The notes under the pieces were generated by a model. It saw only the letters and a program-made list of their open reading frames with translations, made no database searches and was not told where the DNA came from. Shown here one piece after another: positions 18,772 to 27,301 of a DNA stretch of 64,000 bases (the first letter of the stretch is position 1; each line of letters opens with the position of its first letter). This DNA comes from Bacteriovoracaceae bacterium (lineage in GTDB: Bacteria; Bdellovibrionota; Bacteriovoracia; Bacteriovoracales; Bacteriovoracaceae). The position numbers were made by a program, and so were the translations under genes. The stretch lies in assembly GCA_018675575.1 (NCBI GenBank), contig JABGXW010000099.1, forward strand, positions 23,288-87,287. Direction: 5' to 3'.

Positions 18772-18827
18772 TTTCCCCTTTTTTTCCTTTTTTTCCTCTC
18801 GCGTACGTACCGTACATCCTGTACATA
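18766..18827. repeat. Three T7 tracts and clustered GTAC words
   Basis: Seven-base T tracts lie at 18768-18774, 18779-18785 and 18788-18794, separated by C runs. They are followed at 18803-18826 by four GTAC tetranucleotides. Read on the minus strand this is a purine tract downstream of the outer-membrane protein terminator. I assign no function. Confidence 0.6.
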
Positions 18828-18851
18828 AAAAGGCCCAGATTTCTCCGGGCC
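18827..18851 (-). terminator. Rho-independent terminator of the outer-membrane protein genes
   Basis: On the minus strand a GGCCC/GGGCC stem with a 10-base loop is followed directly by TTTTT. It lies about 75 bases beyond the stop of the 18926 gene, in the correct orientation. Confidence 0.8.
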
Positions 18852-18925
18852 CTCTTATAATCATTTTTAAATATTTTTGTTTCAGGCCAAATCGTCTTTC
18901 ATAACTGAACTACTTCTAACTAAAA

Positions 18926-20164
18926 TTAGAACCAGTAAGTCATAGCAACCCGGGTAAGAAGATTACTTAAAGTTAAAACTCCGACCTTTGTTCCTGTTAC
19001 TGTACTTCCCACCATTCCGTCAACAGTAAGCTTTCCAAACATTAAGCTAGCTCCAGCTGCAACCGCTGTGTTATTAGCAATTGTCGCTGTCTTTTCAACA
19101 TCTGCTGTTACAACAGTTGTGTCCGTATTAAAGGCGGCTGCTAAAGCTCCAGCAAACTGGGCGGTGACATTCTGTGAACCACCTCCACCCATAATATTTT
19201 TTTGCTTAACGCTACCTGTAAGGTTATGGGAAACAGAACCTCTCCATGTTAACCAGTCATTGGCCTTCGCCTCAAATCCTACAGCTAAAGGTAAGACAGT
19301 ATGAGTCATCGAAGCAGCGTTAGTTGTAGCGACATCAACTTTTGTGATTTGGTATCTAGCATTAGTAAATAATGTAGCACCATTTCCTAAGTCTTTTGTA
19401 TTTCCATAACCAACAACAATTTCACTATACTTTCCTGCTACAGCTAGATTAGAAGTAAAAGCATTACTTTTTTGATCCCATTTAAGTGATTTATAAGAGG
19501 CAACTAATTTGTTAGCTCCCATATTATAAGCACCACCTAAATGAAGCCCTAAGCTACCATCAAATTCTGTAGGATTTGTAGCTTTCGTTTTAGATTCACC
19601 ACCAAGAGAAACATTTGCAAAAGCTTCAGTATCACCCATGATCATACCTAAGCGTGTTGCCATATTTTTCTCTTCTTTATCATTGGTGGGAGTTCCTGAA
19701 TTTTCTAACTTGCTATTAGTATATAGCAAATTCCAACCCCACTTCATACTTCCTGTATCGCTTCCAATAAAAACATCAACAACATTATCTGCTTGAAGTA
19801 ATTCTCCGGCAGTTCCCTCTGCAGCCATTCTCAGTAGAACGCCTGTATTAGACTCATTTCCCAAGTTTACACCATAGACATATTTTCCGCTTTTTCTAAG
19901 AAAACCTGCTTGAGCCTTAGGTGCTGCAGATACTGTCAATCGAGTATTAGCGGTACCAGCGACTAATGTACCCGCTGTACCCCATTCCATATTCATACTA
20001 TCTGCATAATCATTTACATAAGCAGCATTTAAAAAGATTGATCTATTATCATTGATAAAATAATTATCTGTTACACTGGAACCAAGTGCTTCAAGTCGTG
20101 CACTTGTGGCATAGGCCCCACCAGATAATCCTAATAAAGATGCTGCAATTATTATTTTTTTCAT
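18926..20164 (-). CDS. Outer-membrane beta-barrel protein (tandem paralogue 2)
   Basis: A 412-residue exported protein. The signal peptide ends GGAYA, and the C-terminus is aromatic (MTYWF), the beta-barrel assembly signal recognised by BamA. The mature N-terminus TSARLEALG and the following RSIFLNAAYVN are shared with the paralogue at 20225-21367, as are the spacing of Gly/Ala-rich strands and the terminus. It is Ala, Thr, Gly and Asn-rich with alternating strands, as in porin-like barrels. AAGGAG precedes the ATG. A 60-base gap with a strong hairpin separates it from the upstream paralogue, so both are probably transcribed from the 21.4-kb promoter. Substrate or adhesive role is unknown. 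Confidence 0.85.
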   Translation of the reverse strand: MKKIIIAASLLGLSGGAYATSARLEALGSSVTDNYFINDNRSIFLNAAYVNDYADSMNMEWGTAGTLVAGTANTRLTVSAAPKAQAGFLRKSGKYVYGVNLGNESNTGVLLRMAAEGTAGELLQADNVVDVFIGSDTGSMKWGWNLLYTNSKLENSGTPTNDKEEKNMATRLGMIMGDTEAFANVSLGGESKTKATNPTEFDGSLGLHLGGAYNMGANKLVASYKSLKWDQKSNAFTSNLAVAGKYSEIVVGYGNTKDLGNGATLFTNARYQITKVDVATTNAASMTHTVLPLAVGFEAKANDWLTWRGSVSHNLTGSVKQKNIMGGGGSQNVTAQFAGALAAAFNTDTTVVTADVEKTATIANNTAVAAGASLMFGKLTVDGMVGSTVTGTKVGVLTLSNLLTRVAMTYWF

Positions 20165-20185
20165 GCGTTTCTCCTTAATGAGAAA

Positions 20186-20208
20186 GTGGCAAGGCTTTGC
20201 CTTACCAC
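20186..20208 (-). other. Intergenic hairpin between the two outer-membrane protein genes
   Basis: Ten-base arms with one mismatch (GTGG-AAGGC/GCCTT-CCAC) and a three-base loop. On the minus strand it follows the first gene's stop and precedes the second gene's AAGGAG. No T tract of terminator quality follows (TTTCTC), so it fits an mRNA-stabilising or partially attenuating stem better than a full stop. Confidence 0.7.
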
Positions 20209-20224
20209 ATCTTTATTTAAATAA

Positions 20225-21367
20225 TTAGAACCAATAATGAACACCAACTCGGGCCATTGCAGTATTAAGTGTTAGTACACCTGCTTTTGCAGCACCAGTC
20301 CCTGCGCCAATAGATCCATCAACTTTTAATTTACCAAAGCTTAAAGTTGCTCCAGCATTTACAGCAGTAGTATCAGCATTTGTTAATTTAGTAGTTGTCG
20401 CAGTAACAGTTTCTGTAGAATTTATAAGAACAGATTGTGATGCTGAACCTCTAAGTGTTAGCCAAGAATTAGCTTCTGTTTCAAAAGTTAATGTAACAGG
20501 AAGGTTGGTGTTCTTTACCTCTGTTGCAGTACCCGTTGCAGGAGTATCTTTTCCATTCACGGAAGAATAAGCCACGGCTGCTGTAATTCTAGCAGTTGAA
20601 GAAACTTCGTGAGTTTTAGCAAGACCTACAACTAGCTCCGTTCTTTCTGTTTTAATTTCCGCAACGCCCGTTCCGTTAGTAAATTTAACTGTATCTTTGT
20701 CGTATTCAGCAAACAATTGAAGATCACCTAAACCGTAACCAAAGTTTACTTCCATACCTGTATTATCAAACTTAGTACCTGCTGTTGCGCCATCTTCTTT
20801 AGACTCATCAGAAAGTCCAAGATTAACAGATGCTGTAAGATCTCCCATAATCATACCAAGACCAAGTCCTAAAGCAGATTGCTCTCTTTTAAGGGCAGCA
20901 CCACCGGGCTCATTTGAGTTAGATGCATAATGAACATTAGCTCCCCATTGAACTCCCATATCTCCACCAAAAAATAGATCTAAAGCATTATCATGAGCAA
21001 CTAAGGCTGCAGCACCATAAGCTCCTGTTCCACCAAAGCCAGCACCACCAGCTCTCATTGTATTTTGAGCATTAGCCTCGTTCCCCATATAAAGACCATA
21101 AGCAAATGATCCCATTTCTCTGAAGAATCCACCTTCAGCATGTGGAGCAGTTAATGTTTCTGCTGTAGCAGCTGCAGTACCCCATTCAGTTACCACATAA
21201 TTTTTGAAATTGTTGACATGAGCAGCATTCCTAAAAATGCTTCTTGTGTCCTGAATGTAGTGTGATCCACCATTGTCTTGACCAAGAGCCTCTAATCTAG
21301 CTTTTGTAGCGAAAGCGCTTGTTGATAATACCGCTAAACCAGCAGCAATGACGATTTGTTTTTTCAT
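20225..21367 (-). CDS. Outer-membrane beta-barrel protein (tandem paralogue 1)
   Basis: A 380-residue exported protein with a signal peptide ending STSAFA, a mature start TKARLEALG and an aromatic end VGVHYWF. Shared blocks with the downstream paralogue (ARLEALG, RSIF-NAA-VN, EWGTA, GMIMGD, KLKVDGSIG/KLTVDGMVG) show a tandem duplication followed by loop divergence. ATG 21367 has AAGGAG seven bases upstream; the TTG one codon earlier is less likely. It has the best sigma-70 promoter in the window, which suggests high expression, as for a major surface protein. Function as porin or receptor is inference. Confidence 0.86.
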   Translation of the reverse strand: MKKQIVIAAGLAVLSTSAFATKARLEALGQDNGGSHYIQDTRSIFRNAAHVNNFKNYVVTEWGTAAATAETLTAPHAEGGFFREMGSFAYGLYMGNEANAQNTMRAGGAGFGGTGAYGAAALVAHDNALDLFFGGDMGVQWGANVHYASNSNEPGGAALKREQSALGLGLGMIMGDLTASVNLGLSDESKEDGATAGTKFDNTGMEVNFGYGLGDLQLFAEYDKDTVKFTNGTGVAEIKTERTELVVGLAKTHEVSSTARITAAVAYSSVNGKDTPATGTATEVKNTNLPVTLTFETEANSWLTLRGSASQSVLINSTETVTATTTKLTNADTTAVNAGATLSFGKLKVDGSIGAGTGAAKAGVLTLNTAMARVGVHYWF

Positions 21368-21445
21368 CAATCTTCTCCTTGAAGTTTTTATTAAACGATT
21401 ACGTTCACTTTTTGTAATCTAAGTTAACAATTATAAAACTTTTTT

Positions 21446-21473
21446 ATTATAGTATCTTAATTCTCAGTGTCAG
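21446..21473 (-). promoter_or_regulatory. Sigma-70-type promoter of the outer-membrane protein genes
   Basis: On the minus strand CTGACA, a 16-base spacer and a perfect TATAAT. The -10 box lies about 79 bases before the start codon, leaving an untranslated leader of roughly 70 bases. Confidence 0.75.
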
Positions 21474-21525
21474 TGACTACTTTTGTCAACACTTTAAAAG
21501 AGAAGATACATCGCCTAATAAAAAT

Positions 21526-22695
21526 CTAAGATAGAAAATTTTTTATTTGAACTAAAGATGCGACACCACGAGCGAGATAAAAAAGATCTTTCGACGAATA
21601 TTCGAAACTATCAGAAGGAAGGTCAAAAGACTCTAAAGGTGCACTAGCACCCACGAAGATTAAGTTTCCAAATTCTTTTTTTATCTTAGCAAAGTCTTTA
21701 TCGTCAAAATTTAGACACATGCTCGACTCTGTAAGTGTGATTGATTCTGTGTAAGAAATTGTTTTAAAGTTTTTAAATATTTTTTCTAATTGCCGTTTTA
21801 AAAGACGAATCTTTTTAGAAATCCCCTCTTCATTAGTGTGATCTATGTCTAAAAAACTTAAAAATCGTGCCACTTGAGTCATTCTTCCATTTATTTCTCT
21901 CATAGGGGCAAACTCCCCCATAAAATGTCCCCATTCATGGGTATAACTTAAAGGTAGAAACATAGTTTCTTTATTTTTTGTAAGCTCTTTTTCAAATTCA
22001 AAAGTGATATATAAGGATGCAGGGGTTTTAGACTGCTCACATAGCTCAATAAACTCATCAGATAACTCTTTTTTATCAGTGTAGAGATTTAAAAAAGATT
22101 GAGTTGAGGTGCCCATATAAAGCTTCTCACATGATAAATGTACACCACTAGTTGATTTGATTTCAAAGTTTTTAGGATCAATTAAATCTTCGGGTGATAA
22201 TGTTACTATTTCTTTTGGAATATAATTAAATTGATTTTCATGAAGTTTTTTATCTAAATCCTGATCTTTTAAAAAAGGAAAAATATCTTCTTCATTAAAG
22301 TCAGCTTTCTCTTCAATAAAGGATTCTTCGCCCCATAAGAGCTTTTCAGGTTTAGCTCTTCCACCAAACTCTTTAAAAATTCCTTCTTTAAAAAATACAG
22401 GATTTTTAGTTTCCTCTTTAAACTCTACGTCTGGGTATATTTTTTGGATATACTGCTTGCATGCCTTGGCCCTTAAAAGACTTGGTCCTTCAAATTTTAA
22501 CGATTCTCTAGTGACTTTTTGTCGTGAAAAAAGTGCAACTTGATCTGAACCAAACTTTTCTAAAAGATAAAGATAGAGGTCAACTGAGTAAAGGTCGTTA
22601 CCAAAAACGATATGCCTTTTATAAATTTTTTGAATATTTTCTTTTGTTTCTTTTTTTAATGAAAAAAATCTTCCTAAACCCTGATTAGAAGTCAT
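21526..22695 (-). CDS. Hypothetical cytosolic protein, possibly nucleotide-fold N-terminus
   Basis: A 389-residue protein I do not recognise. Near residues 27-60 a hydrophobic strand (RHIVFGNDLYSVDLYLYL) followed by a helix and a second strand (VALFSR) resembles the start of a Rossmann-type fold, but no glycine-rich loop is present. The remainder is Lys/Glu-rich with a block EWGHFMGEF (about 257-265) and late predicted strands. There is no signal peptide. GGGG five bases before the ATG supports the start. The 5' flank carries two short palindromes. It lies in the same direction as, and upstream of, the outer-membrane protein genes, which have their own promoter. Confidence 0.7.
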   Translation of the reverse strand: MTSNQGLGRFFSLKKETKENIQKIYKRHIVFGNDLYSVDLYLYLLEKFGSDQVALFSRQKVTRESLKFEGPSLLRAKACKQYIQKIYPDVEFKEETKNPVFFKEGIFKEFGGRAKPEKLLWGEESFIEEKADFNEEDIFPFLKDQDLDKKLHENQFNYIPKEIVTLSPEDLIDPKNFEIKSTSGVHLSCEKLYMGTSTQSFLNLYTDKKELSDEFIELCEQSKTPASLYITFEFEKELTKNKETMFLPLSYTHEWGHFMGEFAPMREINGRMTQVARFLSFLDIDHTNEEGISKKIRLLKRQLEKIFKNFKTISYTESITLTESSMCLNFDDKDFAKIKKEFGNLIFVGASAPLESFDLPSDSFEYSSKDLFYLARGVASLVQIKNFLS

Positions 22696-22715
22696 TTGTG
22701 CCCCGAGTAATTATT

Positions 22716-22757
22716 GACGAATTTCGTCGCTATATGTGTTAGTCTACAAGGCCTTGT
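22716..22757. promoter_or_regulatory. Two palindromes upstream of the 21526-22695 gene
   Basis: GACGAA-T-TTCGTC at 22716-22728 and ACAAGGCCTTGT at 22746-22757, both perfect, lie 21-62 bases before the start codon. They could be operator half-sites or leader hairpins; nothing identifies a regulator. Confidence 0.4.
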
Positions 22758-22818
22758 GTGGTTTGTTAAGAAAGAAATTTTGAAAAATAAGGTGTTAAGT
22801 GATTGTAACGACTAATAG

Positions 22819-24372
22819 CTATTTAACTACTAGTCGATCACCAGCGCGGATTTGTCTTCTTTTAATAATTCTCATATTAGAAGCAATAATCGTGTAAAGG
22901 GATGTTCCAGACTTTCTCGACACAGACCATAAAGAATCACCTTTTTTAACTGTGTAATAAATAGATGGAGTAGTTATACGTCTCCCTTTTCTTTTGGCCG
23001 TTCGAATAAGTCTTTTGTATTTTCTTCGTCTAATAACTGATCTTCGTGGCTTTTCGTATAGGTCTGCATACATATATGCTTTTTTACTTTGACCCACTTT
23101 AAAAGGTAAATAAATCGTAGAGTTCTTTCTAAGTCTCGAAGATTTACCCATACGGTTTAAACCTGCTAAAACATTTTTATCTTTGATTTTAAATTTTCTA
23201 GAAACATCGGCCAGTGAAGTCCTTGAACCGCGAACACGGTACTCTTGAAAATCTTTTGCTAGATAATTACGATCGAAACAACATTTTCTCCAAGCCTTTG
23301 CTTTGCCAACGGGAATACGAAGCTTGTATGTTTCAATGTTTGGAGGTGTGAACCATCGTAAGATTTCTGGATTTAGTCTTTGAATTTCCATGAAATCAAC
23401 ATTTAAAACTTCAGCAACTTTAAAAAGGTCAGTCATTGGATTGAGATCAATTTCTTCAAAATCTAAAGGCTCATGAAAATCAATGTCTTCAAATCCAAAT
23501 GATTTTAAATTTTTTCCAATAATGGCGAGGGCCATAATTTTAGGAACATAGTTCTTAGTTTCAGACTTAAGATATCTTCCCTTTCGTAGGTCCCAAAAGT
23601 TCTCTGTTCTATATCTTCTGATGGCCCGTCCAACTTTTCCCTCTCCAGCATTATAAGCAGCTGCTGCGAGTTCCCATGATCCAAAATCACCGTAAAGTTT
23701 TCTTAGGTATTTTGCTGCAGCAATAGTTGCTTTAATGGGATCCCGTCTTTCATCACGATACCAATCAATGTTAAGTCCATACCTCTTACCTGTATAAGGC
23801 ATAAACTGCCATGGACCAACTGCTTTCGCCCAAGACTTAGCTCCAGTTTGAAACCCACTTTCGGCCATTGCCAAAAAGATAAGATCTCTTGGCATGTCAT
23901 AGTTAGATAAAATCTTTCCTAAAATAGGAGCGTACACTCCCGCTCTAGCTGAGTATCTTTCAAAGAATCCTCTACCTCTTTTAAGAAAGTAATTAATCCA
24001 CTTCTTTACAGCTTTATTGTAAACAACAGGAATATCAAAATAATAATTTTCTAATTTTAAATGTTCGGCACCGTAGAGAAAAAATGTCTTTGTCCCATGT
24101 CCAGCAGGAGTTTCAATTTTTGCAGAACCCATGATTCGATGATCATCTTTTAATTCTGTAGCTAATTTTGCAGCCTGCTTAGATAAGACAATATTATCAG
24201 ACTTAAGTGTTTCTTCAGAAGTCTTTTCAACCGACTTAGAAGCGGTATTAGATGCCATTTTGGGGGATTCAATTTGTTTCACGAGACGTGCACATGAAGC
24301 TATTCCCAAAAGGGATGAGATACAAACAATATTAAGTATCTGTCTGCTTGCTATGTTAAATATTCTTGTCAT
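22819..24372 (-). CDS. mltD: Membrane-bound lytic murein transglycosylase, MltD-like, with LysM
   Basis: Cleaves peptidoglycan glycan strands to 1,6-anhydro products. The 517 residues start with a lipoprotein signal (lipobox IASC). An SLT/GH23 domain follows, with catalytic glutamate in AMAESGF and the GPWQFMPYTGKRYGL and AYNAGEGKV blocks. There is a weak LysM-like region near 385-430 and a clear C-terminal LysM (TVKKGDSLWSVSR to RAGDRLVVK). It probably acts from a membrane anchor in the periplasm. AAGGG precedes the ATG. In a predatory lineage such enzymes may also act on prey walls, but nothing here marks this one as special for that. Confidence 0.93.
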   Translation of the reverse strand: MTRIFNIASRQILNIVCISSLLGIASCARLVKQIESPKMASNTASKSVEKTSEETLKSDNIVLSKQAAKLATELKDDHRIMGSAKIETPAGHGTKTFFLYGAEHLKLENYYFDIPVVYNKAVKKWINYFLKRGRGFFERYSARAGVYAPILGKILSNYDMPRDLIFLAMAESGFQTGAKSWAKAVGPWQFMPYTGKRYGLNIDWYRDERRDPIKATIAAAKYLRKLYGDFGSWELAAAAYNAGEGKVGRAIRRYRTENFWDLRKGRYLKSETKNYVPKIMALAIIGKNLKSFGFEDIDFHEPLDFEEIDLNPMTDLFKVAEVLNVDFMEIQRLNPEILRWFTPPNIETYKLRIPVGKAKAWRKCCFDRNYLAKDFQEYRVRGSRTSLADVSRKFKIKDKNVLAGLNRMGKSSRLRKNSTIYLPFKVGQSKKAYMYADLYEKPRRSVIRRRKYKRLIRTAKRKGRRITTPSIYYTVKKGDSLWSVSRKSGTSLYTIIASNMRIIKRRQIRAGDRLVVK

Positions 24373-24409
24373 TCTGGCCCTTACGTAATTTATATTATCC
24401 TTATATTAC

Positions 24410-24440
24410 ATTATACAGGATCTTTATTCTATTTTCTCAA
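24410..24440 (-). promoter_or_regulatory. Possible promoter of the transglycosylase gene
   Basis: Minus-strand TATAAT with TTGAGA 19 bases upstream; the spacer is long, so the strength is uncertain. The -10 box is 37 bases before the start codon. Confidence 0.45.
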
Positions 24441-24495
24441 ATCGGACACTTAAGTCAAACCCTAAACTCAATTTTCGTCATATTAATGACTTATA

Positions 24496-25743
24496 CTATA
24501 CCTTTTCTTTGTTTAAAAAGGAGTCCACAAAAATAGTGCCCACACAATCTCCAAAGACGTTTACAGTGGTTCTAAACATGTCAAGAATACGATCAACTGC
24601 TAGAATCAGTCCGATTCCGTCAAGAGGTAGGCCCACAGCATTTAAGACAATACTCATGGTAATCAGTCCTGCACCAGGTATGGCAGCAGCTCCAATTGCC
24701 GCTAATGAAGCGGTCATGAAGATGATAATTTGTTGAGTAAGTGTCAAATGAATATTATAGGCCTGTGCAATAAAGATCGCGGCAACAGATTCATAAAGAG
24801 CTGTACCATCCATATTGATTGTAGCACCTAGTGGCAAAACAAATTTGGCCGTTTCTTTTTTTACTCCCAGTTCTTCTTCCACACAGGTCATTGTTATTGG
24901 TAATGTTGCTGCTGATGAGGAAGTTGAAAAGGCGGTTAACAAAGGCGCTGCCAACCCTTTCAATATAAAGATTGGAGATTTTTTGAGTCTCGTTGTCCCA
25001 ACAAATAATAAGAAAACAGCGTGACAGGTCAATCCTAGAATAACAGTCAACATGTACTTTGCTAATACAAGAATTGCAGAAAAACCAGATTGGGCCAGAA
25101 CACCAACCATCAGTACGAAAATACCAATAGGTGCAAATTTCATGATGGCATGAGTAAGAGCTAACATCATTTCTTCAAGAGCGCCCATAACCTTAATAAC
25201 TGGTTCAGACTTTTTTGGATTATAGAGAGCAACTATGCCCATCATAATTGCAAAAACAATAATCTGAAGTACTTTCGAGTTGGCCATGGCCCCTGCTGGG
25301 TTTGAAGGAACAGCATCAACTAAAACACCAACAACAGTTTGAAAAAGTCCGCCTTGATCAGAGACTCTTTGGGCCATATTTCCTGATAAATTATTCAGGC
25401 CCTCTGCACCCAAATCAGCTCCCACTCCAGGATTAATTAAATTAACAAAGATTAAACCGAAGAACACAGCAATAGCTGTGGTTACAAAATAATAGCCAAC
25501 TGCTTTACGGCCCATCGAGCCCAAGGCCTCAGGAGTTCCGAGGTTGATCATCGACATAAAAATAGAAGCAAAAACGAGAGGAACAATTATCATCTTTAAT
25601 AATTTAATAAAAACAGTTCCTAATGGTTTGATATACCCGACTAAATCACCATTATTAGTATAGAACAGAATAAGGCCAATAATTAAGCCTAAAACCATTG
25701 AAATCAGGATGCGTTGAGCATCTTTTTTATTCGAGTCATGCAT
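24496..25743 (-). CDS. Dicarboxylate/amino acid:cation symporter (DAACS family)
   Basis: A 415-residue inner-membrane transporter of the GltP/DctA family, importing glutamate, aspartate or C4-dicarboxylates with Na+ or H+. Recognisable family elements are the serine-rich re-entrant loop AFSTSSSAATLP (about 264-275), the unwound TM7 motif NMDGTALYE (about 302-310), and the second hairpin AAIGAAAIPGAGL. AAAGGGG precedes the ATG. Substrate cannot be fixed from sequence by eye. It is divergent from the exported protein at 25910 and stands as a single gene. Confidence 0.93.
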   Translation of the reverse strand: MHDSNKKDAQRILISMVLGLIIGLILFYTNNGDLVGYIKPLGTVFIKLLKMIIVPLVFASIFMSMINLGTPEALGSMGRKAVGYYFVTTAIAVFFGLIFVNLINPGVGADLGAEGLNNLSGNMAQRVSDQGGLFQTVVGVLVDAVPSNPAGAMANSKVLQIIVFAIMMGIVALYNPKKSEPVIKVMGALEEMMLALTHAIMKFAPIGIFVLMVGVLAQSGFSAILVLAKYMLTVILGLTCHAVFLLFVGTTRLKKSPIFILKGLAAPLLTAFSTSSSAATLPITMTCVEEELGVKKETAKFVLPLGATINMDGTALYESVAAIFIAQAYNIHLTLTQQIIIFMTASLAAIGAAAIPGAGLITMSIVLNAVGLPLDGIGLILAVDRILDMFRTTVNVFGDCVGTIFVDSFLNKEKV

Positions 25744-25909
25744 ATATTTCCCCTTTGGAAATGAAGATTTAAAAATTTACTAAAATATATTGATGGATCA
25801 TGCTGTTAATTTTTTGCAACAGTATTAATCATCACGCTTATCATCGCAGAGTTTTAAAACTGGATGATTGAACCTATTGGTTATTACTAAAAACCCTACT
25901 GAGCTTATA

Positions 25910-26476
25910 GTGAATAAAACAAGGCTTCATAAAATAATAATTCATAGTATCGTAGCAATCCTCTTTCTTGTAAACAACTCACATGGGAAAGTTGAAGCTC
26001 CAAATTATAATTTTAGTTTAGACGCACTACAATTTTTTGCCCCAAAAGCATCTCTCAAAGCTTTACAGGCAAAATATGGGAAAGGTGAAGTGATTGAAGA
26101 AAACTCCGGTATAAAAATGATCAAGTATTATGTAGCTCATATCAGATACAAATTTCCAGTTTATGTTCAAGTTAAAGATGATCAATTATTAGATTTTTTT
26201 GCAAAACTTCCGTCCTATTTTTTACATGATATTTTTCATCAAAGTCTTATCAATAGATTCGGAAAGCAAGATGGATATTTCAAAAAAGAAGCGAACGCGA
26301 TTTACCAATGGAATAATGAGAAAGGTGTTAAATATATTTATAGTGGAGGCTGTTCTATTACTTGCTTTCCAATCTACTACACAGGAATCATAGCTGTACC
26401 TGACTCTGGGCTTTTAGGTTACAAACCTTTGATAGAAAAATTTATTACAAAAGGAAGTGATGAATTAAGCCTCTGA
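25910..26476 (+). CDS. Hypothetical exported protein
   Basis: An unrecognised protein of about 188 residues. GTG 25910 gives a good signal peptide (HKIIIHSIVAILFLVNNSHG) with GAG eight bases upstream; an in-frame TTG at 25868 would add 14 residues before it. The mature part contains repeated short aromatic strands and a two-cysteine block GGCSITCFP near the C-terminus, probably a disulphide in the periplasm. The 3' end overlaps that of lgt by 12 bases in convergent orientation. Confidence 0.65.
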   Translation: MNKTRLHKIIIHSIVAILFLVNNSHGKVEAPNYNFSLDALQFFAPKASLKALQAKYGKGEVIEENSGIKMIKYYVAHIRYKFPVYVQVKDDQLLDFFAKLPSYFLHDIFHQSLINRFGKQDGYFKKEANAIYQWNNEKGVKYIYSGGCSITCFPIYYTGIIAVPDSGLLGYKPLIEKFITKGSDELSL

Positions 26477-27277
26477 GGTAATATTGACAGGCCATAGTTT
26501 TTTATTAGAAATGTACAATCCAAATAATCCAACCAAAACCATAATAAAGCATAAGATTTGTCCCATTGTAGTTGTACCGCCAAAATAATAACCAAGCTGG
26601 GCATCTGCTTCTCGAAAAAATTCTATAATAAATCTAAAAATTCCATAACCGATTAGGAAAAAGGAAGAGATAAATCCATAGTTCTTAACTCGTGGGTAAA
26701 TAACCCATAAAATGATGGCAAGAATTAATCCCTCACTGATACCCTCATATAATTGAGATGGGTGACGAGGATAAGGACCTCCGCCTTTAAAAATCATTCC
26801 TATGGCAGAATCAGTTGTTCTTCCATAGAGCTCACCATTAATAAAATTCCCCATTCTTCCAAAAAAAAGTGCCCAAGTTCCAGCCAGACAAGAGTTATCT
26901 AAAACTTCTGCCCATGAGACTTTATTTTTGCGAGCAAATAAGTAACCGCCAACCAAAAGCCCAATTATAGCTCCATGAAAAGAAAGTCCGCCTTTCCAAA
27001 CAGCAAACAAATCAGTTAAATGCTGGCCATAATAATCCCAATTATAAATGAAAACATAAAAGATTCTGGCACCGACAAACATACCAATTAGCATATGAGT
27101 AATAAGTGAATCTATTTTCTCAACACCAGGAGTAAAAAATTTCTTTTTTGATAAGATCTTTAGAATAAATCCTGCAAGTACAAATCCTATTACATACATG
27201 AGCCCATACCATCTGACTTGAAGCGGACCAGCAGAAAAAATAATAGGATCAAAATTTACAATGTAGTGACTAGACAT
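26465..27277 (-). CDS. lgt: Prolipoprotein diacylglyceryl transferase
   Basis: Inner-membrane enzyme that attaches diacylglycerol to the lipobox cysteine of prolipoproteins, the first step of lipoprotein maturation. It has 270 residues and seven membrane segments. The conserved HGAIIG block carries the essential histidine and the Lgt signature GRMGNFINGELYGR is complete. The gene starts 24 bases after the stop of the upstream hypothetical gene and has no evident Shine-Dalgarno, so it may depend on coupling. Its substrates in this window include the TPR lipoprotein and the transglycosylase. Confidence 0.96.
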   Translation of the reverse strand: MSSHYIVNFDPIIFSAGPLQVRWYGLMYVIGFVLAGFILKILSKKKFFTPGVEKIDSLITHMLIGMFVGARIFYVFIYNWDYYGQHLTDLFAVWKGGLSFHGAIIGLLVGGYLFARKNKVSWAEVLDNSCLAGTWALFFGRMGNFINGELYGRTTDSAIGMIFKGGGPYPRHPSQLYEGISEGLILAIILWVIYPRVKNYGFISSFFLIGYGIFRFIIEFFREADAQLGYYFGGTTTMGQILCFIMVLVGLFGLYISNKKLWPVNITSEA

Positions 27278-27301
27278 AAGAAAAATAGTGGCATGACAGG
27301 A

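Noticed and set aside
24509..25024. Antisense open frames within the symporter gene
   Set aside because: They are mirror frames of membrane-protein codons; the symporter motifs on the minus strand are clear.
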